Source: an uncultured Nitrospirales bacterium (GTDB lineage: Bacteria > Nitrospirota > Nitrospiria > Nitrospirales > UBA8639). From it: DNA of 64,000 nt. Within the stretch, counting starts at the first letter, position 1; every line of letters begins with the position of its first letter. A program made the position numbers and the translations under genes. This document shows, one piece after another, positions 26,175 to 33,982 of this stretch. Where the stretch lies: contig OY282373.1 of assembly GCA_958295805.1 (NCBI GenBank), positions 529,001 through 593,000 on the forward strand, written 5' to 3'. The notes under the pieces are model-generated. The model did not search any database. It was not told the origin of the DNA and worked only from the letters and a program-made list of their open reading frames with translations.

Positions 26175-28328
26175 TTACGATGAACCTTTTGCGTGGCGGT
26201 TGCTCCAGTGCCCGAGAAACCATTCCTGGGAGTTCATGGGCGCTTGGTCGGGCAGGAGATGGAGGCGCGTCGAGTGCCCATTGGACAATAATTGACGGGA
26301 CTTGACGGTATCCTGAAGCGCAACTTGCAAGAGGTCTTCCACGAGTTCTTTGCGGAGGTGCGGTGATTCGATGGGAAACAGGATTTCCACTCGCCGATCC
26401 AGATTGCGCGGCATGAGGTCCGCACTGCCCAGAAACAGTTCTTCTTCTCCGCCGTTTCGAAAATAATAGAGCCGTGCGTGTTCCAGGAACCGTCCGACGA
26501 CCGACGTGACGGTGATCGTTTCACTGATACCCGGAATCCCCGGGCGGAGCCCGCAGACGCCTCGCACCTGCAGGTCGATGGTGACGCCGGCTTGTGAGGC
26601 TCGATAGAGCGCCTGGATACAGGGTTTATCCACGAGCGCGTTCATCTTGAACGCCAGATACCCGTCTCCCTTGTCCTTCTGTCGTTGAATTTCCCGCTCA
26701 ATGCGCTCCAGAATCTGCCGTCGCATCAATTGAGGCGCCACGAGCAGTTTGGTATAGGCGTCTTTTCGAGAATAGCCGGTCAACGAATTAAACAGATCGG
26801 ATACGTCCGCCCCCGTTGCCGGATCGCAGGTGAAGAAACTGACGTCGGTATACATCCGACTCGTCACCGGGTTGTAGTTGCCGGTGCCCAGATGCACGTA
26901 CCGACGGATGCCGCCCTCCTCCCGACGCACGACCAGACACATTTTCGCGTGGGTTTTCAGCCCCAATACGCCGTACACCACGTGGACGCCTTCATCTTCC
27001 AGTTTTCGGGTCCATTCGATGTTGTTTTCTTCATCGAATCGCGCCTTGAGTTCCAACAGGACCGCCACTTGCTTGCCGTTCTGTCTCGCCTCCATCAACG
27101 CCTCAACAATGGGGGAATTGGATCCTACCCGGTAGAGCGTCTGTTTGATCGTCAACACGTGAGGATCGGTTGCCGCTTCACGCACGAAATCGACGACCGG
27201 GGTAAAACTGTCATAGGGATGGTACAGGACCACGTCTTCCCGGTGGATGACGGAGAACAGGCTTTCGTTTTTGTTGAGACATTCCGGAACGGCCGGGAGG
27301 AACGGCGGATATTTGAGATCCGGCCGATCAATTCGCAGTAATTCCATGAGGCTGGACAACCCGAGGGGCAGGTCTTGCGCGTAGACCTGATAGGGTGCCA
27401 ACGAGAGATTTCGAATTAAAATGTCCCGGATGTGATCAGGCGTCGCCTGGTCGATTTCCAGTCGAACCACTGACCCGAAGTGGCGATTGTCCACTTGTTT
27501 TTCAATGGAGGCCAGCAAGTCGGCCGCTTCGTCTTCTTCGATTTCGAAATCCGCGTCGCGGGTGATGCGGAAGGGATACGCGGCGGTAATGGTGATGCCC
27601 GGGAACAACAGATTGAGATTCGCGGCGACGACTTCCTCAATCCAGACGAAGTTGTCGGCCGACGACTCGGTTAAACCCAATTGATCCGATTCCGAGACCA
27701 TGTGTTCGCTTGGAACGCGCACGAGACGGGGAAAAATATCGGGAATTTTGACGCGGGCAAAACATTCTCCTCGCTCAGGGTCCGTTCCGACGACGGCTAA
27801 ATTCAAACTCAAGTTGGAAATGTGGGGAAACGGATGTGAGGGGTCAAAGGCCAACGGGGTGAGCGCGGGAAAAATCTCTTTGGAGAAATACCCACGGAGT
27901 AATTGCCGTTGCTTGGATTGCAATTCCTTGTACCGCAGCACGTGAATGCCCCGGGCTTGGAGCTTCTCCAGCACGTCGTTTCGGTAGCAGTCGGAAAAGC
28001 GCGTTAATTGACGGAGGGTTTCCTGCCGAACGGCCGTTAATTGTTCCGAGGTCGTCATGCCGTCCGGGGGCGTCTCCAGCACGCCGCCGGATAACTGTTC
28101 TCTCAACCCCGAGATCCGGATCATGAAAAATTCGTCCAGATTGCTCGAAAAGATCGATAAAAATTTCACCCGTTCCAAGAGAGGGTTTTCCGCGTCTTCC
28201 GCTTCCTCCAGCACGCGGGCGTTGAATTGGAGCCAACTCAACTCGCGATTCACGTACAGTTTGGGATCTTCCAAGTCCGGTGGAGTCGGGACGGCCCGGC
28301 ACGGTGGTTGGGCAGGACTCGTGGCCAT
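26175..28328 (-). CDS. ppk: Polyphosphate kinase 1
   Basis: The protein has the four-domain Ppk1 layout: N-domain YVNRELSWLQFNARVLEEA, head domain, and two phospholipase-D-like catalytic domains. The autophosphorylated histidine is H479 in HLGTGNYNP; ARFDEENNIEWTRKLEDEG and GLRPGIPGISE are further family motifs. It transfers the gamma phosphate of ATP reversibly to polyphosphate. I prefer ATG 28328 (717 residues), which has GAGGTGA six bases upstream; ATG 28424 would add 32 residues but has no ribosome-binding site. Its position beside the pst operon and ppx groups phosphate uptake, storage and mobilisation. Confidence 0.95.
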   Translation of the reverse strand: MATSPAQPPCRAVPTPPDLEDPKLYVNRELSWLQFNARVLEEAEDAENPLLERVKFLSIFSSNLDEFFMIRISGLREQLSGGVLETPPDGMTTSEQLTAVRQETLRQLTRFSDCYRNDVLEKLQARGIHVLRYKELQSKQRQLLRGYFSKEIFPALTPLAFDPSHPFPHISNLSLNLAVVGTDPERGECFARVKIPDIFPRLVRVPSEHMVSESDQLGLTESSADNFVWIEEVVAANLNLLFPGITITAAYPFRITRDADFEIEEDEAADLLASIEKQVDNRHFGSVVRLEIDQATPDHIRDILIRNLSLAPYQVYAQDLPLGLSSLMELLRIDRPDLKYPPFLPAVPECLNKNESLFSVIHREDVVLYHPYDSFTPVVDFVREAATDPHVLTIKQTLYRVGSNSPIVEALMEARQNGKQVAVLLELKARFDEENNIEWTRKLEDEGVHVVYGVLGLKTHAKMCLVVRREEGGIRRYVHLGTGNYNPVTSRMYTDVSFFTCDPATGADVSDLFNSLTGYSRKDAYTKLLVAPQLMRRQILERIEREIQRQKDKGDGYLAFKMNALVDKPCIQALYRASQAGVTIDLQVRGVCGLRPGIPGISETITVTSVVGRFLEHARLYYFRNGGEEELFLGSADLMPRNLDRRVEILFPIESPHLRKELVEDLLQVALQDTVKSRQLLSNGHSTRLHLLPDQAPMNSQEWFLGHWSNRHAKGSS

Positions 28329-28685
28329 GGTCGTCACCTCGGTCGCGTGGCCGCCAGTCGGATAAGAGGCGGAAGCCTTTGTGGGTATTGCCGGCTCAGG
28401 GGTTTTCCTGATCACGTCGTCCATGAAAGATACCCGTTTTTACGATGAAGGAAGATACTATGCAGAAATCAATCGAATGGAATCAACCGGGCCGACGCGA
28501 TCACGTTCCTCCTTCCAAAGGAGGGGAACGAGTCATCCCTTCCCTTTGTCGGGGAGGGCTCGGTGGGACACGGCTCTCCGCGTGCCCAAGGTCGTGGACT
28601 TCTCCGTCCTCTTTTCATTTCTCATGAGCGCGTGCTATTTTTGTCGGACGCGGAAGAACCCCCTCAAGCGGTTCGCGGGAATCTT
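28329..28685. other. Divergent intergenic region between ppk1 and the IMPase-family gene
   Basis: It probably holds both promoters. A repeat-like segment with inverted CCTTCC/GGAGGGG and GGAAGG-type arms lies at about 28510-28570 (CTCCTTCCAAAGGAGGGG). No gene is supported. Confidence 0.4.
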
Positions 28686-29471
28686 ATGGATACACAAACG
28701 TTGGAACGTCTGCTTGCCCTTTCGATTCGTGCCGCCCAAAGTCCGGCCGAGCGCATGCTCACGCATTTCGCCGATCAGCGTTTATCAGTCGAATCCAAAA
28801 CGGACGGCTCTCCGGTTACCGTCGCCGATCGTGAGGCGGAAACCATGATTCGGACGCTGTTGCGGCAAGATCCCCTCTCGACGGACATGGATGTCCTGGG
28901 AGAGGAATTTGGCCGGACCGACAAGAACGCGCAATACCAATGGTTGATTGATCCTCTTGACGGCACGCGGTCGTTTGTCAATCGCATTCCGTTGTTCGGA
29001 ACAATTCTCGCCCTCCAGGACAGGGTGGCGGACAAGGCTCTCATCGGGGTCATTCATTTGCCCGTCCTGAATATGACTTATAGTGCGGCGCGGGGATTGG
29101 GCTGTTTCTGTAACGGACGGCCCGTGTCGGTTTCTCAAGATACGCGGTTAGACACCAGTCTGATCGCCACGGGAGACGTCGCCCAATTCGTCAGTGCCGG
29201 TTGCGAAAGCCTGTTTCATCGGCTCGCCGACACGTGCCGGTATCTTCGAGGGTATCCCGATTGTTTCGGACATACGCTGGTCGTCAGCGGTTCCGTGGGC
29301 GCCATGATCGATCCCGCGATCAATCCATGGGAGGCCGTGGCCGCGCAGGTGTTGGTGGAAGAAGCCGGCGGCACGATGCTCACGCGGCCGTCGATGAATC
29401 CGGAAAAGATGGACGTGCTCTTTGGATCCCCGGCTCTCGTGGAGGAATTGGCGACACTCGTTGCGTTTTGA
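28686..29471 (+). CDS. Inositol-monophosphatase-family phosphatase (CysQ/histidinol-phosphatase-like)
   Basis: The 261-residue protein carries the Mg-binding motifs of the superfamily: SPVTVADREAE, the acidic GEEFG, IDPLDGTRSF (DPxDGT) and NPWEAVAAQVLVEEAGG. Substrates in this family include inositol phosphates, 3'-phosphoadenosine-5'-phosphate and histidinol phosphate. The RSFVNRIPLFGTILAL segment resembles the histidinol-phosphatase/HisN branch, but the substrate cannot be fixed from sequence. Start ATG 28686 is chosen since family homology begins there; the frame runs further upstream through repeat DNA. ppx follows 92 bp later. Confidence 0.85.
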   Translation: MDTQTLERLLALSIRAAQSPAERMLTHFADQRLSVESKTDGSPVTVADREAETMIRTLLRQDPLSTDMDVLGEEFGRTDKNAQYQWLIDPLDGTRSFVNRIPLFGTILALQDRVADKALIGVIHLPVLNMTYSAARGLGCFCNGRPVSVSQDTRLDTSLIATGDVAQFVSAGCESLFHRLADTCRYLRGYPDCFGHTLVVSGSVGAMIDPAINPWEAVAAQVLVEEAGGTMLTRPSMNPEKMDVLFGSPALVEELATLVAF

Positions 29472-29563
29472 GTCGTCTGCGCGACCCGCGTGTTTTTCCG
29501 AATCTGAGACTTGTGTCCAAGTGAAACGCGCCACGACCACGGAGCACGTAAGCGGGTGACGCG

Positions 29564-31117
29564 ATGGCGAAATTAGCCGTCATTGACATCGGGACGAATT
29601 CCATCCACATGGCGTTGGCGGAAGCCGAGCCGGATGGGTCCTATAAAGTGCTGGATCGGTTCAAGGACATGACTCGTCTGGGTGACGGCACGTTCAGTCA
29701 TCGACGATTGTCGGCCGCGTCAATGGCACGGGGCGTTGACGTCCTTAAAAACCTGACGACGTTGGCCCGGAATAAAGGGTTCGATCACATGCTGATGGCG
29801 GCCACCAGCGCGGTTCGTGAAGCGCGCAACGGCGGTCAATTTATTGAAGAGGTGTTGGCCCAGACGGGCGTGCGGGTCAAAGTCGTCACCGGTCAGGAAG
29901 AAGCGCGGCTCATTTATTTAGGCGTGCGTCAAAGCATGGATTTAACCGACCGTCCGACCCTGTTGGTGGACGTGGGAGGCGGGTCAGTCGAACTCATCTC
30001 CGGGACCAGAGATCGTCTGCTCCATTCCGCGAGCCTTAAACTCGGGGCCATTCGGTTGAAAGATCGGTTTTTAACCAAGGCTCCGCCGACGAAGGCTTTA
30101 TTCCGTGACATGCAGAGCGTGATTGACGAGGAAATTCACGCGGCCTTACGGGGATTCGGTCAAACGAAATTTGACCGGATTGTGGCTTCCTCCGGCATGG
30201 CCGCGAACCTCGCGGAAATCATTTATCTGGAACGAACCGGTTGTCCCATTCCTCAGATCAACCTCGCGACCATCACGCTGAAAGAAATCGGAGCGGTTGA
30301 GCAGGGACTGGTGAGCCGCGACGTGGAGACTCGACTCACCATCCCGGGCCTCGACCCGCGACGGGTGGATACGTTATTGGCTGCCACGGCAGTGATTCGT
30401 CAGTGTGCCAAAGCCATCGGACGGAAGGCCGTCACGATCAGCGACAGGGCGATGCGAGACGGATTGGTGTATGATTTTATCCAGAAGAACCAGGAAGGGT
30501 TACGGATTGAGCAGGAAATCCCGAATATCCGATTGCGGAACGTCGTGGCCCTTGCCAGACGCTGTGGGTATCCCAAGACCCATTCCCATCACGTGGCCAC
30601 GTTGGCCACGTCTTTGTTTGACCAGACGCACCCCCTGCACGGCATGGATGATCGGGCACGCGAGTGGTTGGAGTATGCCGCGTTGCTCCACGACGTGGGC
30701 TACGTCATCAATCCCCGCCAACACCATAAACACAGCTATTACCTCATCACCAATAGTGGCTTGGCCGGGTTTACCGTTGAAGAAATCGACCTGATCGCCA
30801 ACGTGGCCCGCTACCATCGTCGTGCGTGGCCCTGCTCCCGGCATCTTCCGTATAAAGCCCTGCCTCAGAGCCGACGAAGACTCGTGGAGACGTTGAGTGC
30901 CATCTTGCGCATTGCGGATGGATTGGATCGAAGCCACTTTTCCATTATCCAGGACGTTCGGGTCACGCTGGGGCACAAGGTGAATCTGAAGTTACGCGTC
31001 GAGGGAGATTCTGAATTGGAAATCTGGACCGCCCAATCGAGAGCGGATTTGTTTCACCACGTGTTTGGACGGGATGTCACCTTTACCGTTCAAGTGACGC
31101 CCAAATCGGGAGATTGA
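29564..31117 (+). CDS. ppx: Ppx/GppA-family exopolyphosphatase with HD domain
   Basis: The 517-residue protein opens with the ASKHA phosphate-1 motif AVIDIGTNSIHMAL, followed by ATSAVREARNG, VVTGQEEARLIYLGV and the phosphate-2 loop LLVDVGGGSVEL. The C-terminal part (from about residue 315) has an HD-type helical domain with HSHHVATLATSLFDQ and LLHDVGYVINPRQHHKH. Proteins with this layout release phosphate from polyphosphate and/or hydrolyse pppGpp. It lies near ppk1 on the opposite strand and ends 24 bp before the convergent sixA gene. Confidence 0.93.
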   Translation: MAKLAVIDIGTNSIHMALAEAEPDGSYKVLDRFKDMTRLGDGTFSHRRLSAASMARGVDVLKNLTTLARNKGFDHMLMAATSAVREARNGGQFIEEVLAQTGVRVKVVTGQEEARLIYLGVRQSMDLTDRPTLLVDVGGGSVELISGTRDRLLHSASLKLGAIRLKDRFLTKAPPTKALFRDMQSVIDEEIHAALRGFGQTKFDRIVASSGMAANLAEIIYLERTGCPIPQINLATITLKEIGAVEQGLVSRDVETRLTIPGLDPRRVDTLLAATAVIRQCAKAIGRKAVTISDRAMRDGLVYDFIQKNQEGLRIEQEIPNIRLRNVVALARRCGYPKTHSHHVATLATSLFDQTHPLHGMDDRAREWLEYAALLHDVGYVINPRQHHKHSYYLITNSGLAGFTVEEIDLIANVARYHRRAWPCSRHLPYKALPQSRRRLVETLSAILRIADGLDRSHFSIIQDVRVTLGHKVNLKLRVEGDSELEIWTAQSRADLFHHVFGRDVTFTVQVTPKSGD

Positions 31118-31141
31118 CGATGTCGCCGAAGGGGACGACTC

Positions 31142-31645
31142 TTATGTTTTGCCCAGGACTCTGAGTTGCCCGGGCTGGAGCCACCATTGGAGCGTCCCGT
31201 TCCCGCCTCGCGGCGTTCCGTCGAATCGGATACAGCACGCTCCCGCTTTTTTGAAAGACAGGCCCGTCACCGGCTGACCGAACAGCATCGTGCCCGCGGT
31301 GTACCCTAAATGTGGTTCATGGCCCACGCAGAGCACGCAGTCATCACGGGAAAACGTCGTCAGCATGCTGATGAACGCTTCCGGTGACCCGTCCGACAGC
31401 ATCTCCACGCAGTGGCGAGGCGCCGCACGAACCCCTAACACGTCCTTGACGAGATCAGCGGTTTGTCGAGTCCGCAGGTACGGGCTACAGAGAAGGTGGG
31501 TAGGGTTGACGCCGAGTCGAAGGAGACCGTTCGCGGCCTTTCGCGTTTTTTCAACGCCTTCATCGGTCAGAGGCCGTGATTGATCGTCACCGTGCCAGTC
31601 GCTCCATTCCACGGCAACCCCGTGTCGCAAGAGAATACAGTCCAT
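31142..31645 (-). CDS. sixA: SixA-type phosphohistidine phosphatase
   Basis: The 167-residue protein belongs to the histidine phosphatase superfamily: catalytic RHG in ILLRHGVAV, PLTDEGVEKTRKAA, LLCSPYLRTRQTA and the second catalytic histidine in VCVGHEPHLG. Small size without a cap domain fits SixA, which dephosphorylates phosphohistidine in His-containing phosphotransfer or PTS proteins. It converges on ppx and diverges from the lipoprotein gene, sharing a 199-bp control region with palindromic and direct-repeat motifs. Confidence 0.88.
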   Translation of the reverse strand: MDCILLRHGVAVEWSDWHGDDQSRPLTDEGVEKTRKAANGLLRLGVNPTHLLCSPYLRTRQTADLVKDVLGVRAAPRHCVEMLSDGSPEAFISMLTTFSRDDCVLCVGHEPHLGYTAGTMLFGQPVTGLSFKKAGACCIRFDGTPRGGNGTLQWWLQPGQLRVLGKT

Positions 31646-31721
31646 GAGATGGTCCTCGGAGAACGCAACAGTGTACCAGACGAGGTTGGAAGAGAAAAAC
31701 GTGAACCGGAGGTTTCGTCGA

Positions 31722-31750
31722 CGTTAAAAATGCGTTAACACCCGTCAAAA
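31722..31750 (+). promoter_or_regulatory. Candidate Pho-box-like array between sixA and the lipoprotein gene
   Basis: CGTTAAA-AATG-CGTTAAC-ACC-CGTCAAA gives three related heptamers with 11- and 10-bp spacing. The order CGTTA, CGTTA, CGTCA is the same as at 35521-35549. It lies 77-105 bp before sixA and 95-123 bp before the lipoprotein start, so either or both may be controlled. Confidence 0.4.
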
Positions 31751-31794
31751 CCGCCGGACGAACGACGGCAATCAATGAACGCCCCGCGGACGTT

Positions 31795-31818
31795 GTGATA
31801 GAATATTTCTTCTATCAC
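31795..31818. promoter_or_regulatory. Perfect 9-bp inverted repeat upstream of the lipoprotein gene
   Basis: GTGATAGAA and TTCTATCAC flank a 6-bp AT-rich spacer, ending 26 bp before the start codon and just before the Shine-Dalgarno ACAGGAGG. Position and symmetry suit a repressor operator or an RNA hairpin in the leader. Confidence 0.45.
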
Positions 31819-31844
31819 GACCATAGACATATACAGGAGGAATT

Positions 31845-32561
31845 ATGGAGCCGGACAACGGAAGAATGAATACGGGTTCAAGAGAAACGATTGGAAGCAT
31901 GAGGAAACTCTTGACCGGCCTGGGGTGCAGTGTTGCCTGCCTCCTCGTTGCCTGCGGAACTCCACAGGTGCTGACTCACGCGATCTATGAGGACCAACAT
32001 CGCGTGGTCGGTCTTCAGACGATTCCCGACGGGTACGGTGGGACAGGATTTTCTCATCCGGCTTCCCTCAAGAAAGAGGATATTGCCGACGTGATGAAAG
32101 GTCTGTACGTTGAAACGCAGGACGTGCCCATTTCTCTGCCGTTGCTCGGTGGAGGCCAACCGGAACGGCGTCCGCTTTTCAGCAAAGGAGAAATTGAATT
32201 TTTTGCGCCGCTGTTCGCCAGGGTGTTCCATCTCGCCGGCTCGAACCAGATCGTCACGTTTTATGAGACCGCGGAAATTTCCGACGTGCATGAATTGACG
32301 ACGTCCGGCGGGATGTTTGTGCAGGGGAACGAACTGCACGTCGTGTTGAGTAATTACGGGGTCAAGACCGAAATCTGGCAGGACAGTGAAGAATATCGCG
32401 CTCCCATCAGAACCCGTCCCCTGGAACAGATTGATCCCCAGCCCGGACGACTGGTGTTTGACCCTCCCCGATTCATGGTTCACCCCAAAAGCGGGATGCT
32501 GGCCACCTTCACGAATGGAAAGCCCTGGCAAGTCGGAGTCCGATTCGGGGAATTACGGTAA
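31845..32561 (+). CDS. Putative lipoprotein, function unknown
   Basis: ATG 31845 is preceded by a strong AGGAGG. The 238-residue protein has an extended n-region (about 19 residues), a hydrophobic stretch and a lipobox L-V-A-C37, so maturation would give a membrane-anchored lipoprotein. The mature part is rich in beta-type sequence (VFHLAGSNQIVTFYETAEIS, GMFVQGNELHVVLSNYG) and resembles hypothetical periplasmic proteins; I recognise no named family. It is monocistronic, downstream of a palindrome and the GTTA/GTCA repeat array. Confidence 0.7.
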   Translation: MEPDNGRMNTGSRETIGSMRKLLTGLGCSVACLLVACGTPQVLTHAIYEDQHRVVGLQTIPDGYGGTGFSHPASLKKEDIADVMKGLYVETQDVPISLPLLGGGQPERRPLFSKGEIEFFAPLFARVFHLAGSNQIVTFYETAEISDVHELTTSGGMFVQGNELHVVLSNYGVKTEIWQDSEEYRAPIRTRPLEQIDPQPGRLVFDPPRFMVHPKSGMLATFTNGKPWQVGVRFGELR

Positions 32562-32661
32562 CGGGGAACGGATGGCGTCTCAGGCGTGTAGGGGAATGGA
32601 GTATGGCCGTCTTCCATAATGGTAGGAAGTTGAGGGAGGCTGCCCGCCTTACGTGACTCGG

Positions 32662-32922
32662 TTATTTGATGAGTTTCAGCCTCTTGAGGTCATCCTCAGA
32701 CCAACCAATATCGTGAATCAATTTCCGTAAAAGGCCAAGTCCGTAAGTTTTTTGTGGATGATAGTGAATCACGACTCGTCGTTTGGTTCCCGTACTCTTA
32801 AGAAATGCACGTGTGGCACCCCTCGTAATATCTTCCTGCCAGCCATCTGCCTTAAGCGCACGAATCAGTCCGCCGGCAGTGCAGTTCTTTAACTGATCCC
32901 AGACAGACTTAGGGAAGGCCAT
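32662..32922 (-). CDS. hicA: HicA-family mRNA interferase toxin
   Basis: The 86-residue protein has the HicA/YcfA dsRBD-like fold signature: GGLIRALKADGWQEDITRGA (with H/G variations), FLKSTGTKRRVVIHYHP containing the conserved histidine region, and LGLLRKLIHDIGWSEDDLKRL at the C-terminus. HicA cleaves mRNA independent of or on ribosomes and is blocked by HicB. It overlaps the end of hicB by 34 bp, in the less common order hicB-hicA. Confidence 0.85.
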   Translation of the reverse strand: MAFPKSVWDQLKNCTAGGLIRALKADGWQEDITRGATRAFLKSTGTKRRVVIHYHPQKTYGLGLLRKLIHDIGWSEDDLKRLKLIK

Positions 32923-33266
32923 TGCATCGTGATATTCTGAAGAGAGGCACCGTTTGGTACGTTAATTCGTTGAATTACAAGACCAGGGCCTTCAGGCAAT
33001 GGATCACCATGCTTATGAAGGGATTCTAAATACACGGCAATAGCCTCTTTCACGTTCTCAACGGCTTCTTCTTGCGTCGCTCCGTCAACGTGAAGACCCT
33101 TGAGTGCAGGGGCATAGGCGTGAAAGGCTCCTTCGTCGTTGGCTACGACAATCTGCACGGAAACGTGTTGTTGTGCTTTCCCTTCCCTTGACGTATAAGG
33201 ATCGTCCCCGTCGTCGCACTTGGAACGACGGGGCTTTCGGGAAAGGTCTGGCTTGGTCCTGCTCAT
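32889..33266 (-). CDS. hicB: HicB-family antitoxin
   Basis: The 125-residue protein has an unusual basic and acidic N-terminal tail of about 35 residues, followed by the HicB RNase-H-like partial domain: VSVQIVVANDEGAFHAYAP, LKGLHVDGATQEEAVENVKE and AIAVYLESLHKHGDPLP. ATG 33266 has AAGGAA seven bases upstream. It neutralises HicA and probably represses its own promoter: a clear sigma70-like promoter (33293-33322) and the perfect palindrome ACGATATCGT (33282-33291) lie just upstream. Confidence 0.82.
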   Translation of the reverse strand: MSRTKPDLSRKPRRSKCDDGDDPYTSREGKAQQHVSVQIVVANDEGAFHAYAPALKGLHVDGATQEEAVENVKEAIAVYLESLHKHGDPLPEGPGLVIQRINVPNGASLQNITMQWPSLSLSGIS

Positions 33267-33281
33267 CAAATTTCCTTGTTG

Positions 33282-33322
33282 ACGATATCGTATGTATATG
33301 GCGTCCTTACTTTATTTGTCAA
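33282..33322 (-). promoter_or_regulatory. hicBA promoter and operator-like palindrome
   Basis: On the reverse strand TTGACA (33317-33322) is followed after 18 bp by TATACA (33293-33298), a near-consensus sigma70 promoter. The palindrome ACGATATCGT (33282-33291) lies between the -10 box and the Shine-Dalgarno, as expected for an autorepressor site. Confidence 0.6.
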
Positions 33323-33448
33323 CGGCAATACTCTTGGGTAGAGAGGCGTCGAATTGTTTGTTGGACTTTAGACTAGACGACATAGTAGTGATGCGACTGC
33401 ACTGATTTGACGAAGGTCGTGTAATTTGGCTCAAGAAAGTTCACGGAA

Positions 33449-33560
33449 ATGACAGACCCTCTCAGTCAGGAAAAAGACTATCTGAAATCTCATCAGGCGG
33501 AACTTGCTGAACAGCATCTGGGTAAGTACTTGCTCATAAAAGGGAAAGCCGTCATTTGCA
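33449..33560 (+). pseudogene. Truncated hypothetical gene disrupted by dispersed repeats
   Basis: The first 35 codons (DPLSQEKDYLKSHQAELA, GKYLLIKGKAV) look like the N-terminus of small conserved proteins of the DUF5678 type, which normally continue for 30-60 residues. From about 33555 the sequence turns into dispersed repeats (GGATTCCCGCTGGAAAC, GGGAATGACGGG) and the frame only stays open by chance to 33820. I infer that repeat DNA replaced the 3' part. Confidence 0.5.
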
Positions 33561-33982
33561 AAAGCGCAAGGGGAAGGGCGAAAAATTCTGGATTCCCGCT
33601 GGAAACTTCGGGAATGACGGGAAGGGTATCCCCGCACCATACGGTCCGTCGTCTTTCGTTGCTTTCCATGCGACCGACGCCGTGCTGTAGCGGCTGCATC
33701 CCAGGTTGCAGGCCGAGATGGATTGCATGCGACTCAGAAGGTTTTGTTTTTATGTGTAGCGGCTGCATCTTATGCAGCCCTGAAACCAGGCGCGATGAGA
33801 TCGCGCAGCGACAAAAATAGATGTAGCGCCGCATCTTATGCGGCTAAGAAGAGGCCGCCATAAGGCATGTCCCTGCCCCCGAGCGGAGATCGCGCAGCTA
33901 CGAAAGAGAGGGAAGCAGGGGGGCGGAAGCTCCTTGGAACGTGATGTTCCAAGGAACTTCCCGACAGGAGGAGCCAAGCTCC
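33561..33982. repeat. Cluster of TGTAGSGCNGCATCTYATGC hairpin repeats
   Basis: Related hairpins lie at about 33686-33716, 33755-33779 (GGCTGCATCTTATGCAGCC) and 33822-33844 (GCCGCATCTTATGCGGC), with ACCAGGCGCGATGAGAT between them. The family member at 16965-17030 shares both parts. The last 140 bases (AAGGAACTTCC-type inverted motifs) hold nothing recognisable. Confidence 0.7.

Noticed and set aside
33449-33820. Complete 123-codon gene
   Set aside because: Only the first ~35 codons look protein-like; the rest translates dispersed repeats.
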